Source of the DNA: Nosema muscidifuracis
Lineage: Eukaryota > Microsporidia > Nosematidae
Length of the DNA: 64,000 nt
Reading direction: 5' to 3'
Assembly: GCA_028335825.1 (NCBI GenBank)
Contig: JAIOKI010000001.1
Span: 434,001 to 498,000, forward strand
Below are positions 9,292 through 18,419 of this stretch, piece by piece. The notes beneath the pieces are model-generated. The model searched no databases. It was given only the letters and a program-made list of their open reading frames with translations, and had not been told where the DNA came from. Both the position numbers and the translations under genes were made by a program. How positions within the stretch are numbered: position 1 is the first letter of the stretch; each line of letters begins with the position of its first letter.

Positions 9292-10068
9292 ATGATAAAC
9301 ATATTTCATGTACTCATATTTATATGCACAATTCAAGCATTGGGATCATTATCAAATAATGTAAGTCAAATAGCATTCAGTGTACCATCATTTTCAAGCA
9401 CGCATGTAAATATCTTTTATAAATTGTTCTATGGAGCGTGGCTTGTTTTATTCATATTCTTTTTGTTTATGAGAAAGACTATGTTTATTGGATTACAGAA
9501 ACAGGCTGTAATTTTACAAGGAATGTTTTTTGGAGTAGATTTGTCCGTATATACAGCAACAGGAGGAATTTCTAGTTCTTTACCGTGGTTGATAGCTTTA
9601 ATATCAGCTCCAGTAGCTGCATTATTAAGTGTAAACGACAAATTTAAGAATATTTTTATAAGTATGATCAATGCATTTGCATTAGCTTATCTTGCAAGTG
9701 TATTTTTACGGATATCAAGTATTCTTAAAATAGCTCTTATTGGTGTAATTGCTTATTTTATAATAATCATTTTGATTTCTGGATCTGAAAAGTTCCAGCT
9801 ATGTTTTGCTAAAATATTTACAGTTACAATAGCTATTATATCACTCATAGATTTGACAGGGCTTATATCTATATTTTCAGGATTACATGGACTTAGTCTT
9901 ACTAGTGCTACAGCTTTTATTTATTATCTAGTTTCTGGGCTTATAATGTTGGTAATAAGTTTTTATTTTATTAGTACGACCTATTTTAATAGCTGGTTAG
10001 ATGAGAAAGTAGAGGAAATAAAGTCTCATACAACTTCTTCCGAAGCACCTGCTGAAGCTGCATCATAG
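9292..10068 (+). CDS. Polytopic membrane protein, possible distant member of the HGSIP-type family
   Basis: This 258-residue protein has an N-terminal signal or first span (1-18) and about six further hydrophobic segments, and it ends in a soluble Glu/Ala/Ser tail (HTTSSEAPAEAAS). G+C is visibly higher than in the surroundings, as is usual for a well-expressed gene. The order of segments parallels the four minus-strand paralogues at 10634-15817: an L-x-x-Q-x-x-x-x-LQG segment where they have LLL-x-HG, then a phenylalanine/asparagine-containing span, then a final LIMLVISFYF span like LIMLILFYIE. That relation is a suggestion only. It has neither the CCC start signal nor the GTTTCA element of its neighbours. 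Confidence 0.8.
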   Translation: MINIFHVLIFICTIQALGSLSNNVSQIAFSVPSFSSTHVNIFYKLFYGAWLVLFIFFLFMRKTMFIGLQKQAVILQGMFFGVDLSVYTATGGISSSLPWLIALISAPVAALLSVNDKFKNIFISMINAFALAYLASVFLRISSILKIALIGVIAYFIIIILISGSEKFQLCFAKIFTVTIAIISLIDLTGLISIFSGLHGLSLTSATAFIYYLVSGLIMLVISFYFISTTYFNSWLDEKVEEIKSHTTSSEAPAEAAS

Positions 10069-10175
10069 AATAAATGATTTTGACTTTTTTAATTTAAATA
10101 TTTATTTATACTTAAAAAACTAATTAAAAATAAATTTATTGTGTTTAAAATGCTTAATATTATTTTTTCTAATTT

Positions 10176-10472
10176 CTAATGTGTATGAACAAATCTTTCA
10201 ACGGAAAACATTTCAAATTTTGTAAGGGATTTAAAAACAACCACAATCAATTCTTTATTAACAGAATTACAAACTCTTTGTACACTCATTAAATCAAAAA
10301 ATGAATGATTATTTTCTATTAGTACTCCATATTTAGAATGAACATTAGAAGGATCATCAGTGTACAATAAAAAATCTATTCCATATTTTATACCATCATT
10401 AACAATAAATCCAAGAGATGTGAAATGAGAAACTAGAATATTTTTTTTATATTCCAAATTTGATAATTCCAT
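10176..10472 (-). CDS. tRNA-splicing endonuclease catalytic subunit (Sen2/Sen34 type), minimal
   Basis: This is a 98-residue protein consisting only of the C-terminal catalytic fold of tRNA intron endonucleases. GIKYGIDFLLYTDDPSNVHS (27-46) matches the family signature K-(F/Y)-G-x-DFL-x-Y-x-x-DP-x-x-x-HS. The expected catalytic set is Y37, H45 and K73 (in VNKELIVV), with spacing like yeast Sen2 and Sen34. The eukaryotic enzyme is a heterotetramer that excises introns from pre-tRNA; subunits are usually far longer, with an N-terminal domain that is absent here, so the size is archaeal-like. Whether it is Sen2 or Sen34 cannot be settled by eye. CCC at 10476-10478 precedes the ATG, so the short length is not a wrong start. 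Confidence 0.85.
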   Translation of the reverse strand: MELSNLEYKKNILVSHFTSLGFIVNDGIKYGIDFLLYTDDPSNVHSKYGVLIENNHSFFDLMSVQRVCNSVNKELIVVVFKSLTKFEMFSVERFVHTH

Positions 10473-10494
10473 TTAGGGTAAAGAAATAAAATTA

Positions 10495-10630
10495 TGACAG
10501 TTAAGAATAATTTTAGTTAAGATTTGATAATATCAAGAATAAAAAATTGATAGTTAAGAACAGTTAAGAATATTTTTAGTTAAGATTTGATAATATCAAG
10601 AATAAAAATTATGATAGTTAAGAATAATTA
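10495..10630. repeat. Two-copy tandem repeat, about 65 bases
   Basis: The word TTTTAGTTAAGATTTGATAA followed by TATCAAGAATAAAAA occurs twice, with AGTTAAGAA words around it, between the endonuclease gene and the first membrane paralogue. Confidence 0.6.
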
Positions 10631-10633
10631 AAT

Positions 10634-11269
10634 TTAAAACAGAAATTCTATGTAAAATAAAATAAGCATAATTAAAACTCCAATAACAGTTGATAACAAG
10701 ACACTTACAGGATTATTCTGATTACCATCTAGCATATGTAACCCTGTGATTGAAGATACTAAAAAAGCACTGATTATATAACAGACTAATATGGTATGTA
10801 TCTTTAAAAGAAGATTAAAGTGGACAATACCAATTGTTAAAAATACACAGAGGGTTATTAATAGAATAGGAAGTCCCAAAGATATATCAAAATATTTTGT
10901 ACCAAAAATACTTTTTTCAATAATTCCACAAAGCATAATACAATTAGCTACAGCCATACACCTGACAAATAAAAAATATCTGCTTAAGAAAAAGAATAAA
11001 ATAATAATTATTGCAGTTATTACAAAAAACAAAGACCCAGATAATTTTACATATTCAAATAATTGTATAAGAATGAATATGAAACCATGTGCTAATAGAA
11101 GAAAAGTCGTATGTCTTTTTAAGAATTCTATTTTTGAGTATGCTATGAATAATAGCAATATTAAATCTACAATGGCTAATATTATGAGAAGTGGTCTAGG
11201 TAAAGGAAGAAATGAATCTGAATAATCAGAACCAACACATAAACATGCTGATAAGAAGAAGAGTATCAT
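10634..11269 (-). CDS. Polytopic membrane protein, tandem family member 1
   Basis: This 211-residue protein has a signal peptide or first span (MILFFLSACLCVGS) and about six further spans. Family landmarks are FLLLAHGFIFILIQLFEYVK (about 56-75), LFVRCMAVANCIML (about 100-113) and LLKIHTILVCYIISAFLV (about 153-170). It aligns clearly with the next gene (12346-12990) along its whole length, and with the two more diverged copies after that. The function is not recognised; the shape suggests a transporter-like or structural membrane protein. A TGAAACA/TGTTTCA element sits 35 bases before the ATG, and there is no CCC motif. Codon composition is less A+T-extreme than in the distal copies. Confidence 0.8.
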   Translation of the reverse strand: MILFFLSACLCVGSDYSDSFLPLPRPLLIILAIVDLILLLFIAYSKIEFLKRHTTFLLLAHGFIFILIQLFEYVKLSGSLFFVITAIIIILFFFLSRYFLFVRCMAVANCIMLCGIIEKSIFGTKYFDISLGLPILLITLCVFLTIGIVHFNLLLKIHTILVCYIISAFLVSSITGLHMLDGNQNNPVSVLLSTVIGVLIMLILFYIEFLF

Positions 11270-11304
11270 TTTAATGTTTTAATGGATAAATTTATATAAA
11301 AAAT

Positions 11305-11310
11305 GTTTCA
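11305..11310 (-). promoter_or_regulatory. TGAAAC element upstream of 10634-11269 gene
   Basis: The plus strand reads TGTTTCA at 11304-11310, so the gene's sense strand reads TGAAACA. Exactly 35 bases separate it from the ATG at 11269, and a TATATAA word lies between. The same hexamer at the same distance recurs at five other genes in this cluster. Confidence 0.6.
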
Positions 11311-12345
11311 AATTAAATGATTTGTCTAATATCGGATTACAATTACCAATAGATTTTAATTAAATTTTTTTAAGACATGAAACAAATTCCATAGAAAGTT
11401 TTAAAAACTACAAACTTTAAAAATGATGTAATATCTTAAAATTTTAATCATATAAAATTGGGTTAAAAAAGATATATTTTGATTTGAAACAATAATATTT
11501 TCAAGGAGACTATACAAAATATTTATCTTAATTATATTTAAAATTGCATTTTTAATTATATTAATAAAATATCTTTAAATTTAAAAAACAATAAAAATTA
11601 ATTTATCATGTTAGTGTATGTTATAATCAGTGTTTTAATTTTATAAGATCATAAATAGAATCAAATATTTTGAAATTGATAAATTTAATGATTAGATATC
11701 TAGTACAATAAAAATTTTATATTAAAAAACTTATTAGAACAAAAGTTAAAGCTTTGTTCTGTGAAGTAAAACAATCATTTGATCGTGATTCCTAAGATAT
11801 CAAATTAAATGATATTTTTTTCATCAATAATATGTTGATATACTTTATTAAATTTTACTTAATGATGCACATCATGAAATATTCTAACAGAAAAATAATC
11901 TCTTTTATAAACACATCTTTTACGAAAAAATAATTTAAAGATATAAATGTTAAATTAATAAAGTCACTTAAAGTTATTTACAATTTTTGTATAATTTTAT
12001 ACTGTTGATTATTGTAAAATTTCTAATAGCACAAACGAAAATAAATAATATATAAATTTAATATATTATAGAGGCGAAATTTTAGATTTCAATTAAAAGA
12101 GTAATATATCTCAATTATAGAAAAATCAAATCTTCTTAGTTTTTTATTTAAAGGCAAAATTTTAGATTACCATTAAAAGAGTAATAAAACTCAGTCATAG
12201 AAAAATTAATCTTCTTAGTCTTTTGTTTAAAAGCAAAATTTTAGATTTCAATTAAAAGAGTAATAAAACTCAGTCATAGAAAAATCAAATCTTCTTAGTT
12301 TTTAATAAATAGTTTTTATAATAAAATAATTAGTCAACAAAGTCT
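11311..12345. repeat. Intergenic, with three tandem copies of an 80-base unit (12073-12303)
   Basis: Copies start near 12073, 12153 and 12232. Each reads GC(G/A)AAATTTTAGATT, ATTAAAAGAGTAATA, CATAGAAAAAT and CTTCTTAGT. The array lies just downstream of the paralogue at 12346-12990. The rest of this kilobase shows no gene. Confidence 0.75.
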
Positions 12346-12990
12346 TTATTTAAAAAACAACAGATAAGTAAGAACACCAAATACAACAACGCCTAGTACT
12401 AAATTTACAGATATAGCTGTTACATCTTTAGATCCACTCAACATATTTAGATTAAACACCTTATCTACCAAATAGGCTATAATGATGTAACAAACAAATA
12501 TTGTATGAATTTTATACAACATTTCAAATCTTGTAATTCCCAAGAATATAAAAACACAACAAGCGATAATAAATCCTGTTCCTGTGGCTATATTTGAAGC
12601 TGTACCACTTCCTAACAGACTCTTTATTACTATAGTAAAAAGAAGACAACAATTTGCAATGGTGATAATTTGCACGAACAGTTCATTCCTACAAAGGAAA
12701 TAATATATCACTATCAGTATTACCGCAGCTATTATGAATATCCAGAATGATGCATGAAGATCGAAGTAGTCTTTTATAAAAACAAAGACTGGAATAGATC
12801 CGTGAATCAGTAATAAAAATCTTGTATATTCTTTGAATCTTCCTTCTGGTACAAATACACAGTAAAGTAGGAATATTAAATCAATCAACAATAAAACATA
12901 CAAAATAGGCATCAAAGCTGGGGGAGTATCTGCTGGAGGAGCAGCAATATCATCTTTACAAAATGCAAATGGTAACAGCAAACTTATCAT
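12346..12990 (-). CDS. Polytopic membrane protein, tandem family member 2
   Basis: This 214-residue protein has a cleavable-looking signal peptide (MISLLLPFAFC), a proline-rich linker (DDIAAPPADTPPA) and about six spans. Landmarks are FLLLIHGSIPVFVFIKDYFD, LCRNELFVQIITIANCCLLF and MLYKIHTIFVCYIIIAYLV, which align with the copies at 10634-11269, 14392-14925 and 15296-15817. It is the best-preserved family member and the richest in G+C. TGAAAC on the plus strand (GTTTCA on the sense strand) lies 37 bases before the ATG. Function unknown. Confidence 0.82.
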   Translation of the reverse strand: MISLLLPFAFCKDDIAAPPADTPPALMPILYVLLLIDLIFLLYCVFVPEGRFKEYTRFLLLIHGSIPVFVFIKDYFDLHASFWIFIIAAVILIVIYYFLCRNELFVQIITIANCCLLFTIVIKSLLGSGTASNIATGTGFIIACCVFIFLGITRFEMLYKIHTIFVCYIIIAYLVDKVFNLNMLSGSKDVTAISVNLVLGVVVFGVLTYLLFFK

Positions 12991-13027
12991 TATTTTTTGT
13001 ATTCTAAACTTATTATATATTTTTTTT

Positions 13028-13033
13028 TGAAAC
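13028..13033 (-). promoter_or_regulatory. GTTTCA element upstream of 12346-12990 gene
   Basis: The plus strand TGAAACG is GTTTCA on the sense strand, with 37 bases before the ATG at 12990. It is half of a near-palindrome GAAACGTAGTTTC (13029-13041). A TATATAA word lies between it and the ATG. Confidence 0.6.
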
Positions 13034-13042
13034 GTAGTTTCG

Positions 13043-14391
13043 AATAATATTATCTATTGGTTATTTTACTGTTGATTTGATTAATTTACAAAAAACTAAC
13101 AATTAGAGTAAAAGTGTTAATTTTAGAAATAAAATCATTGTTTAAGAATTTTTTTTGTATACTTTATTATGTAATTAAGATATATTTGATTACTTATTTA
13201 TATTGGCTCATAATAGATTCTAAAATCTTGTTGATTTATAAAAAAAAATTTAAGATGAGCATACAAGTTAATAAATTGGAATATGAAACATATTTTTTGT
13301 GTCAAATTTTTAAATATATAACCGTGTTACATTAATTTCAATATGTTAGCTAGTGTAAGTTTATTTAATTATTTGTTTTTAATTAATATTTGTTAATTGT
13401 TTACGATTCAATTCAATCTAATCATTTTATTAAAAAAATAATCATACAGTTTATCTTATTGAAATAAAATTAATTTTAGTTAGTTGATTCTATAAAATTT
13501 TATCAAATAATTTTTTTAAGCAAAATATTGGTCTTTTAATTTAAAATTTGTTTTTATATTTCTAGTCAATAATAAAAGTATATATATAATCATATAAAAT
13601 ATATTAAAAACAGTTTTTAAATAAAATTTATAAGATACTAAACGAAAATAATAACTGTAAGATTTATTTTTTTTAGATATTTGTAATATAATTGATAAAT
13701 GATATTTTTAAATGAGCTGCTCAGAGTTTCTAAATTATAAAAGTCTTTTATTAGGTATGCTTTTTTTATAAGTTGATCTTTGTTTATTTCTTCTATGATT
13801 AAAATAAATTATTATTTTATATTTATTTTTAGTGGAATTAATTAAAAATAAGAAAAAAAATTATGAGATTTTTTAGAATAATATTCTTATATTCATATTG
13901 TAAATATATCTGTAAAGTCTTATTTGTTATCATGCATGACGTCACAATTAACTTAAATTATCTCATTATATTATAAATCAAATCAAGAAATTACTGATCC
14001 ATTATTTAATTTCAGGTATTTTTAATGAATTAATAGACATCTTGTGACACTATTATTTTGGATATTATGTCATTTTTAACAAAACAATCATTTAATGATA
14101 ATCAAAAAAATAATTAATATCTTTAATAAAAATATTTTTTTGTATTTTCTTAACTCTTGCAAATAATTGGTATACTATTTAGAACTAATCATATTTTAGC
14201 ATTCAAATTAATAATAATTAAATTATTTGTAACTGTAAATAAACTAGGTTTGATATTAACATAAACAATAAATTTAGTGACTTTAATAACATTTATAATT
14301 AGTTTGTTGTTTTCATACAAACAAACTTTATAATATTTTTATGCAATTTTTCTATAAAAAAAAATTTACGCATAAAATTTAAAATAAGAAT
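13043..14391. other. Intergenic, no gene supported
   Basis: About 1.35 kb of A+T-rich sequence. The longest frame near 13114 has no ATG. A perfect TGACGTCA palindrome (13937-13944) stands out in this composition, but nothing ties it to a gene. Confidence 0.45.
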
Positions 14392-14925
14392 TTATTTATA
14401 AATTTCGATTAGACGATAAGAAATTATAAGATAAATACTCATCATAATAGCAACTAAAATTTCATGAAGAATAAATGCTTTTTTAAAATAAATAAGTCCT
14501 ATCACTAGTTGTATATATGAATGTAAAGAAATGAATATAATATTCATACTTATACTCATTTTTTTCAACAACAAGTAGTAAATGATTATGTAAATCATTG
14601 TGATATTATTTATTATAACAGTAAATATTACGAAGAGTTCGAAATTACATAGATATTTGTATATAAAATATAAAGATATAAATAATATTATAGTTGTTAA
14701 AAATTCAATAACTCCAAAGTATCTCTGTATAGCTATTATTATTGGTATAGATCCATGGTATAATAATAAATATACCATAGAATCTGTATATTTATCAGTA
14801 AAGAAGCATGCATATATTAATAAGAATAAGTCAATAATAATTAATATATCTACTATATGAGTTAGTATTTTTATTATAAGTAAGGTATTAGAACCAAATA
14901 TTTTAAATAGAAGAAAATAATCCAT
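14392..14925 (-). CDS. Polytopic membrane protein, tandem family member 3 (diverged)
   Basis: This 177-residue protein has five or six spans. It keeps the family core YLLLYHGSIPIIIAIQRYFG and CNFELFVIFTVIINN, but has lost the clear N-terminal signal peptide and the C-terminal tail of copies 1 and 2. Base composition is as A+T-extreme as the intergenic DNA, and Ile/Tyr codons dominate, which suggests relaxed selection or an older duplicate. GTTTCA on the sense strand lies 35 bases before the ATG. Confidence 0.7.
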   Translation of the reverse strand: MDYFLLFKIFGSNTLLIIKILTHIVDILIIIDLFLLIYACFFTDKYTDSMVYLLLYHGSIPIIIAIQRYFGVIEFLTTIILFISLYFIYKYLCNFELFVIFTVIINNITMIYIIIYYLLLKKMSISMNIIFISLHSYIQLVIGLIYFKKAFILHEILVAIMMSIYLIISYRLIEIYK

Positions 14926-14960
14926 AAATATTACATGAACTTACAATAAAAAAAGATCAG

Positions 14961-14966
14961 TGAAAC
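14961..14966 (-). promoter_or_regulatory. GTTTCA element upstream of 14392-14925 gene
   Basis: The plus strand TGAAACGTG is CACGTTTCA on the sense strand, 35 bases before the ATG at 14925. It matches the elements of the neighbouring genes in sequence and distance. Confidence 0.55.
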
Positions 14967-15060
14967 GTGTATAAGAAAATACGAATAATTTTATGGTTTA
15001 GATATTAGAATTTTGAATTAATTTTAATAGGTTTAGTTCAATTTTATATAGAATTGTAAG

Positions 15061-15290
15061 ATAAATTTTTATCTTTATATAAGAAGATTATAATATCTTT
15101 ATATAATAAGAAGATTATAATATCTTTATATAATAAGATTATAATATCTTTATATAATAAGAAGATTATAATATTTTTATATAAACAAATTATAATATCT
15201 TTATATATGCAAATTAAAATATCTTTATATGATAAGAAGATTATAATATCTTTATATAATAAGATTACAATATCTTTATATGAGCAAGTA
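15061..15290. repeat. Minisatellite of about 24 bases
   Basis: The unit AAGATTATAATATCTTTATA with small length changes is repeated about nine to ten times. Each unit is a weak palindrome (GATTATAATATC), so it could also form hairpins. It ends right at the stop codon of the fourth paralogue. Confidence 0.8.
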
Positions 15291-15295
15291 ACATT

Positions 15296-15817
15296 CTAAT
15301 TTAAAATCTTATTGGTATATTTAATTCCAAGATAACCTAAGAAAAATAGTACAGTCATATATTTGTTAATTGTAAGTGCTCTATGTAAATTTATTAACAC
15401 AAGTAGAGCATTGAGATATAATATTAGCAGAATTGTACAATAATTAATTACAAAAGAATATTCATTCAAGTATATTAAATAGATACAAATAAATATCATA
15501 TAAGAATTATTGAATACCAGTGTTATGAATATAAAAATAGAATATCTTACGAGATATTTATATAGAGCAAATAAAATAGATGAACAAACTATGTACAAGA
15601 ATATATTTCTAATATCAAGATATTGTAATATTTCATTCAATATAGGAATAGATCCTTGATGAAGTATCAAATATAAATACTTATTTTTCTTATATAAGAA
15701 TATGTAAATAAGAATCATTATATTTATAAGAATAAGTAAATCTACTAAGTAATCTATAATTATAAGAAATTTCTCTAAATATTCAGAATTCATTGTCAAA
15801 TCAGATATTGTTTTCAT
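15296..15817 (-). CDS. Polytopic membrane protein, tandem family member 4 (most diverged)
   Basis: The first ATG (15817) gives 173 residues and four to six spans. The family core remains readable as YLYLILHQGSIPILNEILQY and VRYSIFIFITLVFNNSYMIF. The His-Gly pair is now His-Gln-Gly, and the KIHTI segment has become INKYMT. No GTTTCA element is found at the expected distance (only TAAAACA 23 bases away). It may be a decaying copy, although the frame is intact. Confidence 0.65.
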   Translation of the reverse strand: MKTISDLTMNSEYLEKFLIIIDYLVDLLILINIMILIYIFLYKKNKYLYLILHQGSIPILNEILQYLDIRNIFLYIVCSSILFALYKYLVRYSIFIFITLVFNNSYMIFICIYLIYLNEYSFVINYCTILLILYLNALLVLINLHRALTINKYMTVLFFLGYLGIKYTNKILN

Positions 15818-17061
15818 AAACAAAAGAATTTTAACATTTTTAAAACAATAACTGATTAATTATTATTGATTTTGTAGCTTAATATGTTATTATTATATTT
15901 TAATATTGTAGTTTGCATATGTTATTGTAACTTATTTAGATATTATTATTGATATTGTAGCTTAATATGCTATTATATTTTAATACTATTATTATAGCTT
16001 ATTTAGATATGTTATTATATTTTAAGTAAATTATAAAACGAAATACAAATTTCTATTACTCAATGCTTTTATAAGATTATAAAAACCTGATACTACTTTT
16101 ATTAGAAAATATACGATATAGTGAAATTAAATAATTTTTTAACTATTCACAGATATATTTAAGTACATGTTTTTGATTTAAATATATTTATTAATTATAT
16201 ATTCTATTGATTGTATATCTAAGAAATAAACTCTAATAAAAATAAATAGACAAGACAACAAGTAAAAATTATATTAAGATTTTAAGGAAATATCCTGAGG
16301 ATTCATCTAAACTATTTCATTTATAGAGTCTTATTGATTTTATAAGAAGGTACATCTAAAAGATTAAATTACATATACATGAATCTTACATGATATAATA
16401 AATATTGAAGAATTTTAAATTTGAAGTTTTAATATATTAGAATTATTATAGATTTATCTTTAAATATTATATTGTCATTTTAGTCAATAAGTTTAGAAAT
16501 ATTGTTTATCTAGATAAAAAATATTTCTAAATTTATATATTTTTAGTATAGTGTCTTTTTATAAATATTTAATTAAAAGTAATCATATTATAAATTTAAA
16601 TTAGATAACTATTATATATTGAAATACATATTTATAAAAATATTTTATTAAAAATAATTATATTATAAATTTAAATTAGATAACTATTTTATCAAGAGGT
16701 GAACATTATTTTTCTGAAACTTTCTATAATTGATAAATCAATTATTTATTAATATTTTGTAACTGATGACTTGAAACAAAGATTATTAGATATAAAAATA
16801 TATTTAATTGGTAAAAAGTAAACAATAAAAATTTTATCTGAGACAATAATACAAGATAATAGATAAAATATTTAACCTTATAAAATGATTTTATTTTTTA
16901 AAGTATAGGTACTACTTGTCAAGTAAATAATATTTTTAAAAATACTACACTCTCATAAAAAAAAAATATTACAATTTTAATATAACCAATCTTATGATAA
17001 ATGAGTAATTCTAAATTTTTACTGGTATAAAAAATATTTCTATTAGTAAATTACACTACGA
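15818..17061. repeat. Intergenic with diverged direct repeats
   Basis: About 1.2 kb without a gene. TTATTATTGAT(A)TTGTAGCTTAA words recur at about 15860-16020. A unit of about 68 bases containing ATATTATAAATTTAAATTAG, then ATAACTAT, occurs twice (near 16564 and 16632). Confidence 0.5.
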
Positions 17062-17067
17062 GTTTCA
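17062..17067 (+). promoter_or_regulatory. GTTTCA element upstream of 17105-17371 gene
   Basis: GTTTCA on the sense strand, with 37 bases before the ATG. TATATAAAG (a TATA-like word) lies between it and the start. Confidence 0.6.
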
Positions 17068-17104
17068 TAATTTTGTATATAAAGAAATTTAGTAAAAGAT
17101 TTTA

Positions 17105-17371
17105 ATGTATTTAAAGATATTCTTGTTACTAACATTCTCAAATATTATATCATGTATAGGAACAGATGAAGGATTGAAATCTTCTAAATGGTGGTGGAAT
17201 GCTCCTACTCCAACAAGTTTTTTTCAACCACAGCCAGTTCCACAAAATTGGTGGGATCTTCCTCCAAGTGGATCTGCTAGTGCATCTATGGGTGGAATGA
17301 GTAGTAGTTCATCAATGAGTAAGAGTATGAGTAGTAGTAGTGGATCTAAAGTTAAAAGAACAGCTTGGTAA
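17105..17371 (+). CDS. Small secreted protein, WWW family member 1
   Basis: This 88-residue protein has a signal peptide (about 1-17, MYLKIFLLLTFSNIISC). The mature part opens with GLKSSKWWWNAP (about 23-34), the motif shared with two downstream genes. It continues with a proline/glutamine stretch (FFQPQPVPQNWWDLPP) that has a second Trp pair, then a Ser/Met/Gly-rich low-complexity run, and ends in a basic pair and aromatic tail (KVKRTAW). Signal peptide, tiny size, compositional bias and tandem copies suggest a secreted host-interaction or spore-coat protein; no known family is recognised. A GTTTCA element lies 37 bases upstream. Confidence 0.8.
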   Translation: MYLKIFLLLTFSNIISCIGTDEGLKSSKWWWNAPTPTSFFQPQPVPQNWWDLPPSGSASASMGGMSSSSSMSKSMSSSSGSKVKRTAW

Positions 17372-18144
17372 TTACTAATTTTAGATTATTAAATCTAAAT
17401 TTATTTAATAATTTTTATTTTAATTATAAATGTGTATAATAAATTAATCATTAATAACTAGAAATTAATATAATTGATAGTCTTTTAATTTAAAGTTCTT
17501 TAACAAAATAAGGATATATTAAATATATCTATAATTATTAATTTAATTATCAGTTTTTTAATTTAAATATCTTAAACAAAATAAGGATATATTAAATATA
17601 TCTATAATTATTAATTTAATTAATGATAGTCTGATTAATAAATTATAAATTTAAATGAAAAAAATGTCATCAACAGGCAAATTTGTTGTTATTATAAACA
17701 AAAGATTATAAATTTAATTAAAAAGAAAAAAATATAAAATTTTATTAAAAAGAAAAAAAATTAATTAAAAAGAAAAAATTATAAATTTCAATTAATTAAT
17801 AATATATGATAAAAAAGAAAAAAATAATTAGAAAAAAATTATATAATTTATTTATTTAATAATATATAATTAAATTTAAAGATGATAATCACAAATTAAT
17901 TAAACCAATAAGTTTAATAATATTTACTTTATTTATCTCTTAATTAAAATTTATTAAATTTATTGGTTTAATTAATTTGTTTTACTGATTAAATTTATGA
18001 TAATTTATTTTTAAATAACCTGACACTAGAAACTTATCTATACTAAATAAAATACAAATATGAAATTTCTATTATTAAATCAGTCATTATACAACTAAAA
18101 ATATCATCATTGATATGTTTTAATTAGTACATTCTGACGCAAAT
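17372..18144. repeat. Intergenic with a 77-base direct duplication
   Basis: Two copies of a unit containing AACAAAATAAGGATATATTA followed by AATATATCTATAATTATTAA lie near 17505 and 17577. The rest is homopolymer-rich A+T sequence without a gene. Confidence 0.6.
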
Positions 18145-18150
18145 GTTTCA
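18145..18150 (+). promoter_or_regulatory. GTTTCA element upstream of 18186-18419 gene
   Basis: TGTTTCA on the sense strand, 35 bases before the ATG, followed by the TATA-like word CATATAAG. Confidence 0.6.
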
Positions 18151-18185
18151 GGTTTAGCATATAAGAAAAAATTTAATTAAAAATT

Positions 18186-18419
18186 ATGAAATTCACTCAA
18201 CTCTGTCTTTTAGTCATATCTTCAGTTTTAGCTAACAATACTAGTGAGAACTCACATGACAGTTTAAAAAAATCTAACTGGTGGTGGAATAGACCAGCTC
18301 CTGTACCTGCAGCAGATCCTTTAGCTACACCTCTTGATCCTTTAACAAGTGACCCAATTGGATACAGATCATCTTTCTCAAGAAGGTTCAGTACTTTCAG
18401 CAATGGATTCGGATTTTGA
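18186..18419 (+). CDS. Small secreted protein, WWW family member 2
   Basis: This 77-residue protein has a signal peptide ending near VLA (about 1-16), then an Asn/Ser-rich spacer and SLKKSNWWWNRP (about 26-37), the family motif. A proline/alanine stretch with repeated DPL-type words follows (ADPLATPLDPLTSDP). The C-terminus is basic then aromatic (SSFSRRFSTFSNGFGF), with an Arg-Arg pair that could be a processing site. It starts 1,081 bases after copy 1. No known family is recognised. The antisense frame at the same place is a shadow. Confidence 0.8.
   Translation: MKFTQLCLLVISSVLANNTSENSHDSLKKSNWWWNRPAPVPAADPLATPLDPLTSDPIGYRSSFSRRFSTFSNGFGF

Noticed and set aside
10791-11225. 144-codon plus-strand frame
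   Set aside because: Antisense to membrane paralogue 1, whose family alignment fixes the minus strand as coding.
13114-13335. 73-codon plus-strand frame
   Set aside because: No ATG at its start, composition of non-coding DNA, no motif upstream.
13937-13944. TGACGTCA palindrome (CRE/ATF-like)
   Set aside because: A single copy, over 900 bases from the nearest ATG; nothing links it to a gene.
14631-14640. GAGTTCGAAATT as a tRNA B box
   Set aside because: It lies inside a membrane paralogue and has no A box or acceptor pairing around it.
15061-15290. CRISPR-like array
   Set aside because: Units are contiguous with no spacers; it is a minisatellite in eukaryotic DNA.
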